Shown here in pieces: positions 1-8,401 of a stretch of DNA of 64,000 nucleotides. Position 1 is the stretch's first letter; each line of letters opens with the position of its first letter. Where the stretch lies: NCBI RefSeq assembly GCF_024294785.1, contig NZ_JANCLT010000002.1:248001-312000 (forward strand), given 5' to 3'. The notes beneath the pieces were generated by a model. It did not search any database, had not been told where the DNA came from, and worked only from the letters and a program-made list of their open reading frames with translations. Position numbers and translations under genes: made by a program. This DNA comes from Ectobacillus ponti. GTDB taxonomy: Bacteria > Bacillota > Bacilli > Bacillales > Bacillaceae_G.

Positions 1-1106
1 CACAACTTCTTTATAGTTTCTACCACTCTGTGCAGGTCTTCATCTGTCATCTTCGTATCAGATGGCAGGCAGACTCCATTTTCAAACAGTATTTCTGCTA
101 CGCCAGAACCAACAAAGTCATACTCTTTAAAGAACGGCTGTAAATGCATTGGTTTCCATACAGACCGGGATTCGATGTTCTCTTTCTCTAATGCATCCAT
201 CAGGTCAATTGGTTTTACCTTTCCTGTGAGTACAATAGAGCTGAGCCAGTAATTTGGCTGATCCCACTCGTTCTCCGGCATGAATTGAACTCCCTCTAAA
301 GAGCCTAGTTCTTTTTTGTAGAACCCATAGATATATTTTTTCTTTTCTACTCGTTGGTCCAGCACCTTCAGCTGTCCTCGGCCAATACCGGCCACTACAT
401 TGCTCATTCGATAATTGAATCCTAATTCGCTGTGCTGGTAGTGCCTTGCTGTGTCTCTGGATTGAGTAGCCCAAAATCTTGCTTTGGCAACTCTCTCCTC
501 ATTGTTGGAAACCAGCATTCCGCCGCCTGATGTGGTAATAATTTTATTTCCATTAAAAGAGAAGATGCCGTAGTCACCAAAAGTTCCTGTATGCTTTCCC
601 TTATAATAGGTTCCTAAGCTTTCAGCCGCATCCTCAATTACTGGAACATTATATCTGTTGCAGATTTCCATAATTTCATCCATATTCGCTGACAGCCCAT
701 ACAGATGAACTACAATGACAGCCTTCACATTCGGATACTTCTTGAAAGCTCCCTCCAACGCCTTAGGACACATATTCCAGGTTTCCTCATCACTATCAAT
801 GAAGACAGGGACAGCATTTTGATAAATAATTGGGTTTGCTGTGGCCGCAAATGTAAGTGTTGGACAGAATACAATATCCCCCTTACCTACTCCAGCTGCC
901 CTTAATGCCAAGTGAATGGCTGCTGTACCAGAGGAAAGCGCTGCAGCTGCCTCGGCACCAACTTTAGTAGCCAGCTCTTTCTCAAACTGATTTACATTCT
1001 CACCAAGAGGTGCAATCCAGTTTGTTTCAAAAGCTTCCTTTACATATTGCAGTTCATAGCCCTCATCACTCATATGCGGTGATGAGAGGAAGATTCTATT
1101 ACTCAT
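1..1106 (-). CDS. epsN: EpsN-like sugar-nucleotide aminotransferase (DegT/DnrJ/EryC1/StrS family), C-terminus cut by window edge
   Basis: PLP-dependent aminotransferase that would convert a 4-keto-6-deoxy UDP-sugar into the 4-amino sugar used for exopolysaccharide. The frame is open from the ATG at 1106 to the window edge (about 368 codons seen). The N-terminus (SNRIFLSSPHMSDEGYE, then NWIAPLG) matches B. subtilis EpsN, followed by SSGTAAIHLAL, the PLP-aspartate region VIEDAAESLGTYYKGK and the Schiff-base lysine motif FSFNGNKIITTSGGGML. It lies 119 nt downstream of the epsC-like dehydratase, its natural partner enzyme, in the same operon. The missing part is only the extreme C-terminus. The exact sugar cannot be read from sequence. 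Confidence 0.9.
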   Translation of the reverse strand, partial: MSNRIFLSSPHMSDEGYELQYVKEAFETNWIAPLGENVNQFEKELATKVGAEAAAALSSGTAAIHLALRAAGVGKGDIVFCPTLTFAATANPIIYQNAVPVFIDSDEETWNMCPKALEGAFKKYPNVKAVIVVHLYGLSANMDEIMEICNRYNVPVIEDAAESLGTYYKGKHTGTFGDYGIFSFNGNKIITTSGGGMLVSNNEERVAKARFWATQSRDTARHYQHSELGFNYRMSNVVAGIGRGQLKVLDQRVEKKKYIYGFYKKELGSLEGVQFMPENEWDQPNYWLSSIVLTGKVKPIDLMDALEKENIESRSVWKPMHLQPFFKEYDFVGSGVAEILFENGVCLPSDTKMTDEDLHRVVETIKKL

Positions 1107-1225
1107 TTCTGAAAACCCCTTTTCTTTAACAAGTCATTCTTCAGATGAGATATTGTCGGCAATCTAACAACTTGAGGAATACCAAGTTCCCATTCTCTCT
1201 TGAATGAATGCATACGTGGAATGCT

Positions 1226-3037
1226 TTACACTTGGGCACGATTATGGCTAGAATGGGCCAATTCCATTAAACGCTCTCTGATTTGCAGCCCTGTAAGCCC
1301 CTCAAACGAAGTAATAAAGTCCATAATTACCTCTATGTTAATGCCTCTTGCTTTTCCAATATGTATCTTAGGGAATACTTGTTCCGGATGAACTTCTTCT
1401 TCACCAAGCAGTTCCTCAAATAGCTTCTCACCAGGACGTATACCAGAAAATTCAATTCCGATATCCTCTACCTTATGTCCAGAAAGAGTAATGAGGTTCT
1501 TAGCCAAGTCCACAATCTTAACAGGTTCACCCATATCCAGCACAAAGACCTCTCCACCCTTAGCAAGTGATCCCGCTTGAATTACAAGTCTTGATGCCTC
1601 AGGAATTGTCATAAAGTAACGAATCATGTCGGGGTGCGTAACGGTAACAGGACCGCCTTTACGGATTTGCTTTTTGAACAACGGAATAACACTGCCGCGG
1701 CTTCCCAACACGTTTCCAAAACGAACAGCAACGAATCTTGTTTCGCTGATCTCATCCATGTACTGTACAATCATTTCAGCAACCCTTTTTGTTGCACCCA
1801 TCACACTGGTTGGATTTACTGCCTTATCAGTAGATACCATGACAAATGTATTGACCCTAAATGTATCAGCAGCTTCTGCCACGTTTTTCGTTCCAATTAC
1901 ATTGTTCTTTACGGCTTCTTCCGGATTACGCTCCATTAATGGAACATGTTTATGGGCGGCTGCATGATAGACCATATACGGTCTATGCTTTTCCATGATT
2001 TGAAAAATTTTATGGCGATCCTGAATGTCGGCAATTTCTGTTGTAATTTCAACACGATCCCGGTATAAGTTCAGAAGCTCCATTTCAATTTTGTAAATAC
2101 TGTTCTCTCCATGCCCCAACAAAACCATTTTAGCTGGGCTGTATTTCATAATCTGCCGGCAAATTTCTGATCCAATGGATCCCCCAGCTCCGGTTACAAG
2201 AATGGTTTTACCTGTAAGGTTCTCGCCTATCCCGACATCATCCAATTGCACGGGTTCCCGGCCGAGTAAATCCTCCACCTGGACATCCCGGAATTCATTT
2301 ACTGATACCTTGCCTTCCAGAATATCCTCCAGCATAGGGACAATCTGTGTTTTTGCCTTAGTTTTTGTGCACTGTTCAAAAATCTTAGTTACTTGTTTGC
2401 GGTTCAATGAAGGAATCGCAATAATAACATTTTGAATTTCATACTTCTCTACAATGCTTTCAATAGCGTCTGTCTTCCCCACTATTGGAATGTTCAGGAT
2501 TTCCAATCGTTGTTTTCTTTCATTATCATCTACGAATGCAACAGGATAGAATTCGGAATCCTGATTTTTTAGAAGCTGCCGCGCAACCATAGTTCCGGCA
2601 GAACCGGCACCGACAATCAGTGTACGCTTCTTGCTTTTATCCTTTACTATGTAGGTATCACGGAAAACTCGCCAGACAAAACGGGATCCGCCAATCAGCA
2701 GAAGATGCAGCATCCAAGCAATAGCGAGAATTCTTACGTACATATCCCCTGATGTAACCTCTTGGGCAAGAGCCACGACAGCAATTGAAAAAGTGACAGC
2801 CTTCGAAATGTTCAGGAGTTCTGGCACACTGGCATATTCCCATGCCTTCTTGTAAAGCTTAAAGTATTGTGCAAAAAGGTGATGGCTGACCAGCAGCGCG
2901 ATTGAGCTAATAATGAGTCCTCTTGGAAATTTCATCACCAAGTCTGCATGTAAAAACCAGTAACTGAGAAATACGGACGTTAACACAATCAATGAATCTA
3001 CTAACACTAGAAATGCCATCCGTTTCTTATACGTCAC
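1226..3037 (-). CDS. epsC: EpsC/CapD-type membrane UDP-N-acetylglucosamine 4,6-dehydratase
   Basis: 603-residue polysaccharide biosynthesis protein. About four hydrophobic segments fill residues 8-120. A first Rossmann fold has GAGSAGTMVARQLL near 143. A second NAD(P)-binding dehydratase domain starts with VTGAGGSIGSE near 281. The catalytic region STDKAVNPTSVMGATKR has Met in place of the usual SDR Tyr, as in PglF/CapD-type dehydratases. The product would be UDP-4-keto-6-deoxy-GlcNAc for the aminotransferase just downstream. The start is GTG at 3037, preceded by GGGGGAG seven bases away. It is the first enzyme gene after the EAR RNA and its terminator, the same position epsC has in B. subtilis. 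Confidence 0.95.
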   Translation of the reverse strand: MTYKKRMAFLVLVDSLIVLTSVFLSYWFLHADLVMKFPRGLIISSIALLVSHHLFAQYFKLYKKAWEYASVPELLNISKAVTFSIAVVALAQEVTSGDMYVRILAIAWMLHLLLIGGSRFVWRVFRDTYIVKDKSKKRTLIVGAGSAGTMVARQLLKNQDSEFYPVAFVDDNERKQRLEILNIPIVGKTDAIESIVEKYEIQNVIIAIPSLNRKQVTKIFEQCTKTKAKTQIVPMLEDILEGKVSVNEFRDVQVEDLLGREPVQLDDVGIGENLTGKTILVTGAGGSIGSEICRQIMKYSPAKMVLLGHGENSIYKIEMELLNLYRDRVEITTEIADIQDRHKIFQIMEKHRPYMVYHAAAHKHVPLMERNPEEAVKNNVIGTKNVAEAADTFRVNTFVMVSTDKAVNPTSVMGATKRVAEMIVQYMDEISETRFVAVRFGNVLGSRGSVIPLFKKQIRKGGPVTVTHPDMIRYFMTIPEASRLVIQAGSLAKGGEVFVLDMGEPVKIVDLAKNLITLSGHKVEDIGIEFSGIRPGEKLFEELLGEEEVHPEQVFPKIHIGKARGINIEVIMDFITSFEGLTGLQIRERLMELAHSSHNRAQV

Positions 3038-3228
3038 TTGTCTCTCCCCCTTTTCCCTAAAATGAGATAAACCTTAATTACATAATTTATTTAAACGAAT
3101 TTCATAGATGTAAATTTATCCTTATACTTGATCTACCAATAAGCAGCCTCACTAGCTTTATGCTCCAGCGATCACATCCTAAATTTATATTATTTTTTAA
3201 ATATAAAATTAGGCATATTAAATACACT

Positions 3229-3268
3229 AAAAACCTTAACTGTACGCAAGGCTGCTGCCTTGCGTACA
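3229..3268 (-). terminator. Intrinsic terminator between EAR RNA 1 and the epsC-like gene
   Basis: A perfect 12-bp inverted repeat (3241-3252 with 3257-3268, loop of four) is followed on the minus strand by GTTAAGGTTTTT. It lies just downstream of EAR element 1 and upstream of the biosynthetic genes, so it is a candidate target of EAR-dependent readthrough. It also separates the regulatory genes ywqCDE from the enzymes. Confidence 0.7.
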
Positions 3269-3289
3269 ATTAAACTCTTTAGAGAATAA

Positions 3290-3402
3290 AAATGGGCATC
3301 TAACCCATCCTCACATCACGCCATCGACGACCGGCGTCTAAGGCAATGCTTCACCCACAGCGTGACCGAGTGCCTCCATTGATACGGATAAGGAGACATC
3401 AT
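3290..3402 (-). ncRNA. EAR element 1 (epsC RNA, processive antitermination leader)
   Basis: About 110 nt, nearly the same in sequence as a second copy at 18248-18358. Shared blocks, read on the minus strand, include CAATGGAGGCACTCGGTCA, CTTAGACGCC and TGATGTGAGGATGGGTTA, ending in a TGGG..CCCA hairpin. Both copies lie between a ywqE gene and the first sugar-nucleotide gene. This is the position of the EAR (eps-associated RNA, also called the epsC RNA motif) of Bacillales eps and capsule operons, which helps RNA polymerase read through distal terminators. The identification rests on position, size and my memory of the motif; a covariance-model search was not possible. Confidence 0.85.
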
Positions 3403-3432
3403 CCTGTTCTTTCAAAAGAACAACAATTCGTT

Positions 3433-4203
3433 TTAGAAGAGACCACCAAGGATTTTCTTAATCCGAATATGCTTAGGATCTTCCTTATGAATATAGCCTC
3501 CGCTTACTACTGCAGCTGCGGATTCTCGAAGCAGGTATGTATGCTGTTGGCCAAGCTCCTGCTCTAATTCCCCCATCCCTTCTTTCATCTTGAATGAACG
3601 AGTAGATACATTATGGGCATCGGAAGCTATAAAATGAATCAAGTGATGCTTAACCAATTGCATGGAGAACTTCTTAATTTTTTTGCCGAAGCCTCCTGAC
3701 AAGCTTGCGGCTGTCACCTGTGCCAATGCACCCTTCTGCACCAGGTTGTATAAGATATCCGGGTTGCCTATGATTTCAGCATTGCGTTCCGGGTGGGCAA
3801 TAATGGGGGTAACACCCTCACATTGCAGGTCATAGAAGAGCGCTTCCACATAACGCGGTACATGATTTGATGGAAATTCCACCAGTAAATACTCCCCGGT
3901 GTCATTCAGCGTCAGGACCTTGCCGGCCTGCAAATCCTGCAGGAGTTCTCCGTAGATGCGGACCTCCTGCCCCGGCAGCACCCGCAGGGCAATGTCCTGC
4001 CTGCCCAGCTCCTCATTCAGCCGGCGCACACTCTCCATCACAACTGCCTTCTCATTCTCATACTTGCTTGTTCCGTGATGAGGGGTTGCGATGATTGTAT
4101 GAATGCCTGCCTGCACGGCTGCCTGTGCCATTTCAATGGCTTCTTCCATTGTCTGCGCTCCGTCATCCAGCCCTGGCAGGATGTGTGCATGAATATCAAT
4201 CAT
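3433..4203 (-). CDS. ywqE: YwqE/CpsB-type tyrosine-protein phosphatase (PHP domain), copy 1
   Basis: About 256-residue metal-dependent phosphatase that removes phosphate from the BY-kinase tyrosine cluster. The N-terminus MIDIHAHILPGLDDGAQTM carries the HxH metal motif. Further PHP-type ligands follow in IIATPHH, IIAHPERN and ASDAHN. I place the start at the ATG at 4203, because AGGAGG ends nine bases upstream; a longer frame to 4221 would put the ribosome site inside the gene. It is the third gene of ywqCDE copy 1. A paralogue at 18392-19159 is very similar throughout. Confidence 0.94.
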   Translation of the reverse strand: MIDIHAHILPGLDDGAQTMEEAIEMAQAAVQAGIHTIIATPHHGTSKYENEKAVVMESVRRLNEELGRQDIALRVLPGQEVRIYGELLQDLQAGKVLTLNDTGEYLLVEFPSNHVPRYVEALFYDLQCEGVTPIIAHPERNAEIIGNPDILYNLVQKGALAQVTAASLSGGFGKKIKKFSMQLVKHHLIHFIASDAHNVSTRSFKMKEGMGELEQELGQQHTYLLRESAAAVVSGGYIHKEDPKHIRIKKILGGLF

Positions 4204-4217
4204 CACAAGTCTCCTCC

Positions 4218-4919
4218 TCATTTACCGTAATAGTAGTAATAATCCTGGCCCTTCTGCTCCTGGTCATTGAGGATGCCGCCCAGCAGCCTTGCGCTTGTGC
4301 TCTGCAGCAGGGCTGTTGCCTTTTGTGCCGACTCGCGGTCCGTCTGTCCGCTGCGGACAACCAGAATGCTGCCGTCGCAGATGTTTGCCAGCACCTGTGC
4401 ATCTGTTACAGCCAATGCCGGCGGGGTATCAAAGATAATCAGGTCGAATTTCTCCTGCAATTCCTGCAGGATGTCCTTCATTTTCGGTGAACCGAGCATT
4501 TCAGCCGGATTCGGTGGGACCGGTCCGGATGGCAGGAAGGACAGGTTGTCCGCAGCTGTTTTTCGGATGCAGGCCTGCAGCGTCTTCTGCCCTGCCAGTA
4601 CGCTTGTTAATCCCTGCAGATTTTTTTCTTTTAAAACAGTATGCAATGCCGGTTTCCGCAGGTCGGCATCCACCAGCAGGACGCGTTGGCCTTGCTGGGC
4701 AAATACTACTGCCAAATTGGCGGTGGTGGTTGTTTTTCCTTCTGCCGGATTGGCGGATGTTACCACTACAGAACGAAGTGAAGCCCCTACCGCTGCAAAT
4801 TGGATATTCGTCCGGATGTTGCGGTATTGCTCTGTCACCGGAGATTTCGGGGCTGTTTGCGCAATCAGCTGCCGCTCGCCCTGTACAGCTTTTCGTTTGA
4901 AGATAGACTTAAGAGCCAA
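4218..4919 (-). CDS. ywqD: YwqD/CpsD-type BY-kinase (tyrosine kinase), copy 1
   Basis: 233-residue cytoplasmic bacterial tyrosine kinase controlling polysaccharide assembly or export. It has Walker A (SANPAEGKTTTTANLA), Walker A' (VLLVDADLRKP), Walker B (LIIFDTPP) and a C-terminal tyrosine cluster (QDYYYYYGK) for autophosphorylation. The start is TTG at 4919 with TAGGAGG eight bases upstream. The gene overlaps the end of ywqC by 11 nt, so the pair is probably translationally coupled. YwqC supplies the activating cytoplasmic tail, and YwqE reverses the phosphorylation. Confidence 0.96.
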   Translation of the reverse strand: MALKSIFKRKAVQGERQLIAQTAPKSPVTEQYRNIRTNIQFAAVGASLRSVVVTSANPAEGKTTTTANLAVVFAQQGQRVLLVDADLRKPALHTVLKEKNLQGLTSVLAGQKTLQACIRKTAADNLSFLPSGPVPPNPAEMLGSPKMKDILQELQEKFDLIIFDTPPALAVTDAQVLANICDGSILVVRSGQTDRESAQKATALLQSTSARLLGGILNDQEQKGQDYYYYYGK

Positions 4920-5646
4920 CTGCTTTTCCTCCTACCTGTACTGCAGCGGGTGCAGCTTTCTCTTTGGTTTCTGTCATTTGGGCAACAGCGCCGAGAAGGG
5001 GAATGCCAAGGACTGTTTCCAGCTCCTGCTCCTTCTTAATGGAATTATCCATATACTCAATTAAGAACGATAAACCGATGGAGCTCATGAGTCCGACCAC
5101 CATGGCGATGGCGACATTCAGCAGCGGGCGCGGCTTAACCGGGCTCAGCTCGGCAGCCGGCTCTGCCTTTGCCAGAATGGTCACGTTATCAATTTTCATA
5201 ATGCTGCTGATTTGTGTTTGGAATACTTCCGCAAGCTTGTTGGCAATTTGCTCTGCCAGCTTCGGGCTTGTATTCATTACGTTCACTGTCAGGATCTGTG
5301 ATTCTTGTTCGCTTGCGACCGACACGTTCTTTGCCAGTTGCGTTCCCTTCATGTTCAACTCCAAGCCCTTGGCGACCTCATCCAGAATGACAGGGCTTGT
5401 CAGTACGCCCTTATATGTATTAATGAGCTGCAGGCTCAACCGCACGTCATCACTTTTCACCAGAGCCGTGTCTGATGCTTGCTTTGGATTCACAAGAATT
5501 TGTGTAGAAGCTTGATAGACCGGGGTCATGAAGTAGAAGCTTATGATAGCACTTGCGATCGCAGCAATTCCCGTGATGCCGACAATCATCAGCCAGCGCT
5601 TGCGCAGCACCTGGAACAGTTCCTTTAGACTAATCGTCTCTTCCAT
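4909..5646 (-). CDS. ywqC: YwqC/Wzz-type membrane activator of BY-kinase (chain-length regulator), copy 1
   Basis: About 245-residue Wzz-family protein with two membrane segments (near residues 20-40 and 175-195), an extracellular loop with YQASTQILVNPKQ, a PVKPRP motif before the second segment, and a short cytoplasmic tail. It anchors and activates YwqD and influences polymer length. The start at 5646 (METISLKEL-like) is chosen because GGAGGA lies just upstream; the frame continues upstream but those residues do not look like the family. Its promoter is at 5718-5746. It is the first gene of exopolysaccharide operon 1. Confidence 0.94.
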   Translation of the reverse strand: MEETISLKELFQVLRKRWLMIVGITGIAAIASAIISFYFMTPVYQASTQILVNPKQASDTALVKSDDVRLSLQLINTYKGVLTSPVILDEVAKGLELNMKGTQLAKNVSVASEQESQILTVNVMNTSPKLAEQIANKLAEVFQTQISSIMKIDNVTILAKAEPAAELSPVKPRPLLNVAIAMVVGLMSSIGLSFLIEYMDNSIKKEQELETVLGIPLLGAVAQMTETKEKAAPAAVQVGGKAVGS

Positions 5647-5690
5647 AGTTTCCTCCATATATCTGTTTTTTCTTTTTAATGAAATCATTT

Positions 5691-5697
5691 GTTCTTT
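5691..5697. promoter_or_regulatory. SinR-box-like heptamer in the operon 1 leader
   Basis: GTTCTTT fits the B. subtilis SinR heptamer GTTCTYT. It lies about 20 nt downstream of the predicted transcription start of exopolysaccharide operon 1 and 45 nt upstream of ywqC. A heptamer of this type is expected by chance about once per 4 kb, so the call rests mainly on position and on the presence of sinR in the window. Confidence 0.35.
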
Positions 5698-5717
5698 TAA
5701 GGGAATATACATACATA

Positions 5718-5746
5718 ATAATACGCACAACCATACTCTTTTACAA
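5718..5746 (-). promoter_or_regulatory. Sigma-A-type promoter of exopolysaccharide operon 1
   Basis: On the minus strand, -35 TTGTAA (5741-5746) and -10 TATTAT (5718-5723) are 17 bp apart. The same two hexamers with the same spacing stand upstream of operon 2 (20677-20705), which supports both calls. A 7-bp inverted repeat (TTACAAT, five bases, ATTGTAA, 5741-5759) overlaps the -35 box and could be an operator. Confidence 0.7.
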
Positions 5747-5766
5747 TACCAAATTGTAACAAACAT

Positions 5767-6277
5767 AGACAGACTCTACCTGAATCCGCTTTCTTTTTCA
5801 GTCATGTTATTACACAATTCGACATGTTTTGCATAATAGTTGTATAGTTCATTCATAATTTCTTATATATAGAAAGCTGTTTTGAGACTTGGAGGAGGAA
5901 GTTTTGAAAATAGAGGTGTTCTAATAGAGGCTGATGCGGAATCATGTAGAAGTTTGTCGATGTAAAATTTTTACTTCATTCTTCGATAATCACTATATTC
6001 ATATATCGGAACTATAAGTATTTCACGTAGTGATGACACCTCTTAAACAAACGTTTGATGAAATCTTGCAATACGGCTTTCTGTCTGAATTAGATGATAT
6101 TTAAACAAACGTTTGATTAGCTCTTTATTGGATGAAGAATTGCGCCGCTTTTGCTGTCAGGAGCAGCCGATTTATTATGTTAGACTATGCTTTGTTTTGC
6201 TTGCTAGATTCCTAAACGCCCAGTAATATCATAAGAGGGCTTTCAATCCGATTATATGAATAGAAGGAGTTTTACAT
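5767..6277. other. Long intergenic region between operon 1 promoter and cheY
   Basis: No gene is seen. It contains a possible plus-strand promoter (TTGTAT near 5840, then TTATAT after 17 bp), a strong GGAGGAGG ribosome site at 5891-5898 followed by a six-codon frame (TTG at 5904 to TAA at 5924), and the paired palindromes listed separately. AGAAGGAG before 6278 is the cheY ribosome site. Confidence 0.5.
6048..6115. repeat. Paired palindromes CAAACGTTTG, 58 bp apart (pair 1)
   Basis: Two perfect copies of CAAACGTTTG at 6048-6057 and 6106-6115. Each is preceded by TTAAA and followed by AT. The second extends to an 18-bp near-palindrome, TAAACAAACGTTTGATTA. Centres are 58 bp apart, exactly the spacing of a second pair at 21413-21480. 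They lie 162 bp upstream of the cheY-like gene and about 300 bp upstream of the operon 1 promoter. The shape fits a dimeric (for example TetR-type) regulator; the protein is unknown. Confidence 0.75.
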
Positions 6278-6637
6278 ATGGCACGTATTCTGGTAGTAGA
6301 TGACGCCATGTTCATGCGGAACATGCTGCGAACCATTTTTGAGAAAGCAGGACATACAGTAGTGGCGGAAGCCGGGGATGGACTGGAGGCAGCCCAGGCA
6401 TACTTCCTGCACAAGCCGGACGTGGTGACCATGGACATTACCATGCCGGGTGCAAATGGCATTGAAGCCATTCAGACAATCTGCGAGAGTGATCCCCATG
6501 CCAAGATTATTGTCTGTTCGGCCATGGGCCAGCAAAGCATCGTCATTGAGGCAGTCCGCGCGGGAGCAAGGGATTTCATTGTGAAGCCGTTTGAGGCGGA
6601 GGCAGTGCTGCACGCGCTGGGGAAGCTTGTTTCTTGA
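6278..6637 (+). CDS. CheY-like single-domain response regulator
   Basis: 119-residue receiver domain with no output domain. It has the acidic pair D8-D9 (VVDDAMFMR), phospho-acceptor D53 (VTMDITMPG), S81 (VCSAMG) and K103 (FIVKPF), so it should be phosphorylated normally. The sequence is close to chemotaxis CheY. No chemotaxis or flagellar genes are near; the neighbours are polysaccharide genes, so it may signal to motility or to biofilm formation. The ribosome site AGAAGGAG is eight bases upstream of the ATG. The paired palindromes at 6048-6115 are the obvious candidate control element. Confidence 0.9.
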   Translation: MARILVVDDAMFMRNMLRTIFEKAGHTVVAEAGDGLEAAQAYFLHKPDVVTMDITMPGANGIEAIQTICESDPHAKIIVCSAMGQQSIVIEAVRAGARDFIVKPFEAEAVLHALGKLVS

Positions 6638-7135
6638 GTCCTTCCTTTCAGAGCGTTGGTACACTCTCACAGCCTAACTTACTGGAATAGGATCCACATA
6701 TGGCTTTCTTGCCGGCCTGCATGCCAGAAGGGCCTTTTTACATACATTACATTGACGCACTTGTGAGCTTGTACATATCACTGCGTATCATGTTTCTTCT
6801 GGCTGCAGCCCAGCAGCAGCGTAAAGTGCAGAGTCAGATGCTTAGCTTGGGCGTTCTTGCACATATAACTGGTTTACGGAGGATGCAGCCATATTAAGGT
6901 CCGGTTCATCACTTACAATGATTAGACCATTCCCCTGTGGGAGACACTGCCGCATTCCTCTAGACCTTTATTCTGTAGAACATTTTGCACCAAATTGCAG
7001 TCTTCTGATAAGACCTCGTTATCAAATAAACAAAATATAACATTATTTCATTTTTTCTGTAATATATATATTGCCCTATTAGCAATATACGATTATCCTT
7101 AAACAAGGAAAAGCTTTTTTTAGAAAGGATTACAT
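6638..7135. other. Intergenic region without a supported gene
   Basis: About 500 nt. A 65-codon frame at 6700-6897 has no ribosome site and no recognisable protein character. The last 130 nt are AT-rich and probably hold the promoter of the LCP gene, but I cannot pick one convincing pair of hexamers. Confidence 0.5.
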
Positions 7136-8110
7136 ATGATGAAGAAAAAATGGAAAGTTATTTTGTACACCTTATTGGCTGTCCTGATTATCGGGTCAGG
7201 AGCAGGAGCCTATGCGTATTGGAAGCTGCAGCCATCCCAGCACTTTCAGACAGTGCCTGTTCTCAACCCTGCAAACCCATCTGAAGCAGCCAAGCCTGCT
7301 GCGCCAACAAAGCATAATGCATTTAATGTTCTCCTTATGGGATCAGATCAGCGAAAAGGCGACAAACTTGGGCATACGGATTCTATGATGATTGCCCATA
7401 TAGACTTGGACAAGCAGATGTATCATATTATTAGTATTCCGCGTGATACACGCGTGTACCTGGATGGATACGGCTACACAAAGCTGACAAGTGTACAATA
7501 CATTGTACAGGCAAACAAAGGGACTGAAGCAGGCGTACAGGCAGCCATTAAGGCTATCGGTGATCTCACAGGCATTACTTTTAACTATTATGCCCAAACG
7601 AACTATTGGGGGCTTCAGGCTATGGTGGATGCTTTAGGGGGAATCAACATGAATGTTCCTTTTGAAGTAAAGCTCACACATGCTTGGAATGCCCAAAACC
7701 AAAACAAGGTGATTACAACTGGGTCACACTTCTTTGACGGCCAAATGGTTTCTGAGGTTGTCCATGAGCGTTATTCCCTGCAAAGCGGCGAGTATGGCCG
7801 CCAAATGCTGCAGAAGGAAGCCATTTCTGGCATTGCCAAGGCGGCCTTGGACCCATCCAACGTGTCAAAGCTGCCTGAACTGGTGAAGAAGGTTCCGGAG
7901 TTCCTCGTTGCCACTAATCTTTCTACTGCAGACATGTTAAGTGTAGGTCTGGCCGTTAAGAATTTTGACCCTGGTACACAGCTTCAATACCATCAGGTAA
8001 GCGGCGAGTTTAAAACTATGTATGATGATATCTTAAAGAACAACAACTCTCAGTTGGTTTTGAACAAGGAGGAACTGAAGAAGCTTGTAGACCAGTATTT
8101 TAAAAGCTAG
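7136..8110 (+). CDS. LytR-CpsA-Psr (LCP) family glycopolymer-peptidoglycan ligase
   Basis: 324-residue membrane-anchored protein with one N-terminal segment (about residues 8-28), a Pro/Ala linker and an extracellular LCP domain. Diagnostic motifs are LLMGSDQRKG (from 66), HTDSMM (D82), SIPRDTRVYL (R103, D104) and YGRQMLQKEAI. LCP enzymes transfer lipid-linked teichoic acids or capsule to peptidoglycan. Its place between two exopolysaccharide operons suggests it attaches one of their products to the wall, but the teichoic acid of this window is an alternative substrate. It is a single-gene unit: ribosome site AAAGGA before ATG 7136 and a terminator at 8252-8290. Confidence 0.93.
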   Translation: MMKKKWKVILYTLLAVLIIGSGAGAYAYWKLQPSQHFQTVPVLNPANPSEAAKPAAPTKHNAFNVLLMGSDQRKGDKLGHTDSMMIAHIDLDKQMYHIISIPRDTRVYLDGYGYTKLTSVQYIVQANKGTEAGVQAAIKAIGDLTGITFNYYAQTNYWGLQAMVDALGGINMNVPFEVKLTHAWNAQNQNKVITTGSHFFDGQMVSEVVHERYSLQSGEYGRQMLQKEAISGIAKAALDPSNVSKLPELVKKVPEFLVATNLSTADMLSVGLAVKNFDPGTQLQYHQVSGEFKTMYDDILKNNNSQLVLNKEELKKLVDQYFKS

Positions 8111-8251
8111 TCTATTAAGGGGACTTTGGCAAGGCTATTAACGAAGAACCGCATTTTGTGGACGGCAGCTTCAAGTCTGAAACATCATCAGCACTTGGAA
8201 CTGCCGTTCTCCCAAGATCAAACATCTGGGGCATTCATTGGAACCAAGAGT

Positions 8252-8290
8252 AGAAGCAGCCTTAGCATAGTCATGGCTGCTTCCTTTGAG
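8252..8290 (+). terminator. Terminator after the LCP gene
   Basis: The stem GAAGCAGCC/GGCTGCTTC (8253-8261 with 8275-8283) is followed by CTTTGAG, so the U-run is weak. Between the LCP stop codon and this hairpin, about 36 in-frame sense codons ending in TAG at 8252 have no start of their own and may be a gene remnant. Confidence 0.6.
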
Positions 8291-8401
8291 ATATAGCTAT
8301 TTAGAGGCGCTTCAGTATGATTAACATACCCCATTCAATAGGATCGTAAATGCTATTATAAGAGAATTGTAAATCTGTTTTGAATCGGCATGAGCTGCTT
8401 A

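Noticed and set aside
3406-3421. SinR operator at the dyad GTTCTTT-CA-AAAGAAC
   Set aside because: It lies inside the transcribed operon between ywqE and EAR 1, far from any promoter; a simple hairpin or chance is more likely. Operon 2 has no counterpart.
6048-6115. LexA (SOS) boxes for the CAAACGTTTG palindromes
   Set aside because: The Firmicute LexA box is CGAAC-N4-GTTCG; here the first two positions differ in all copies and neither neighbour is an SOS gene.
6700-6897. 65-codon plus-strand frame after cheY
   Set aside because: No ribosome site, odd composition, no family resemblance.
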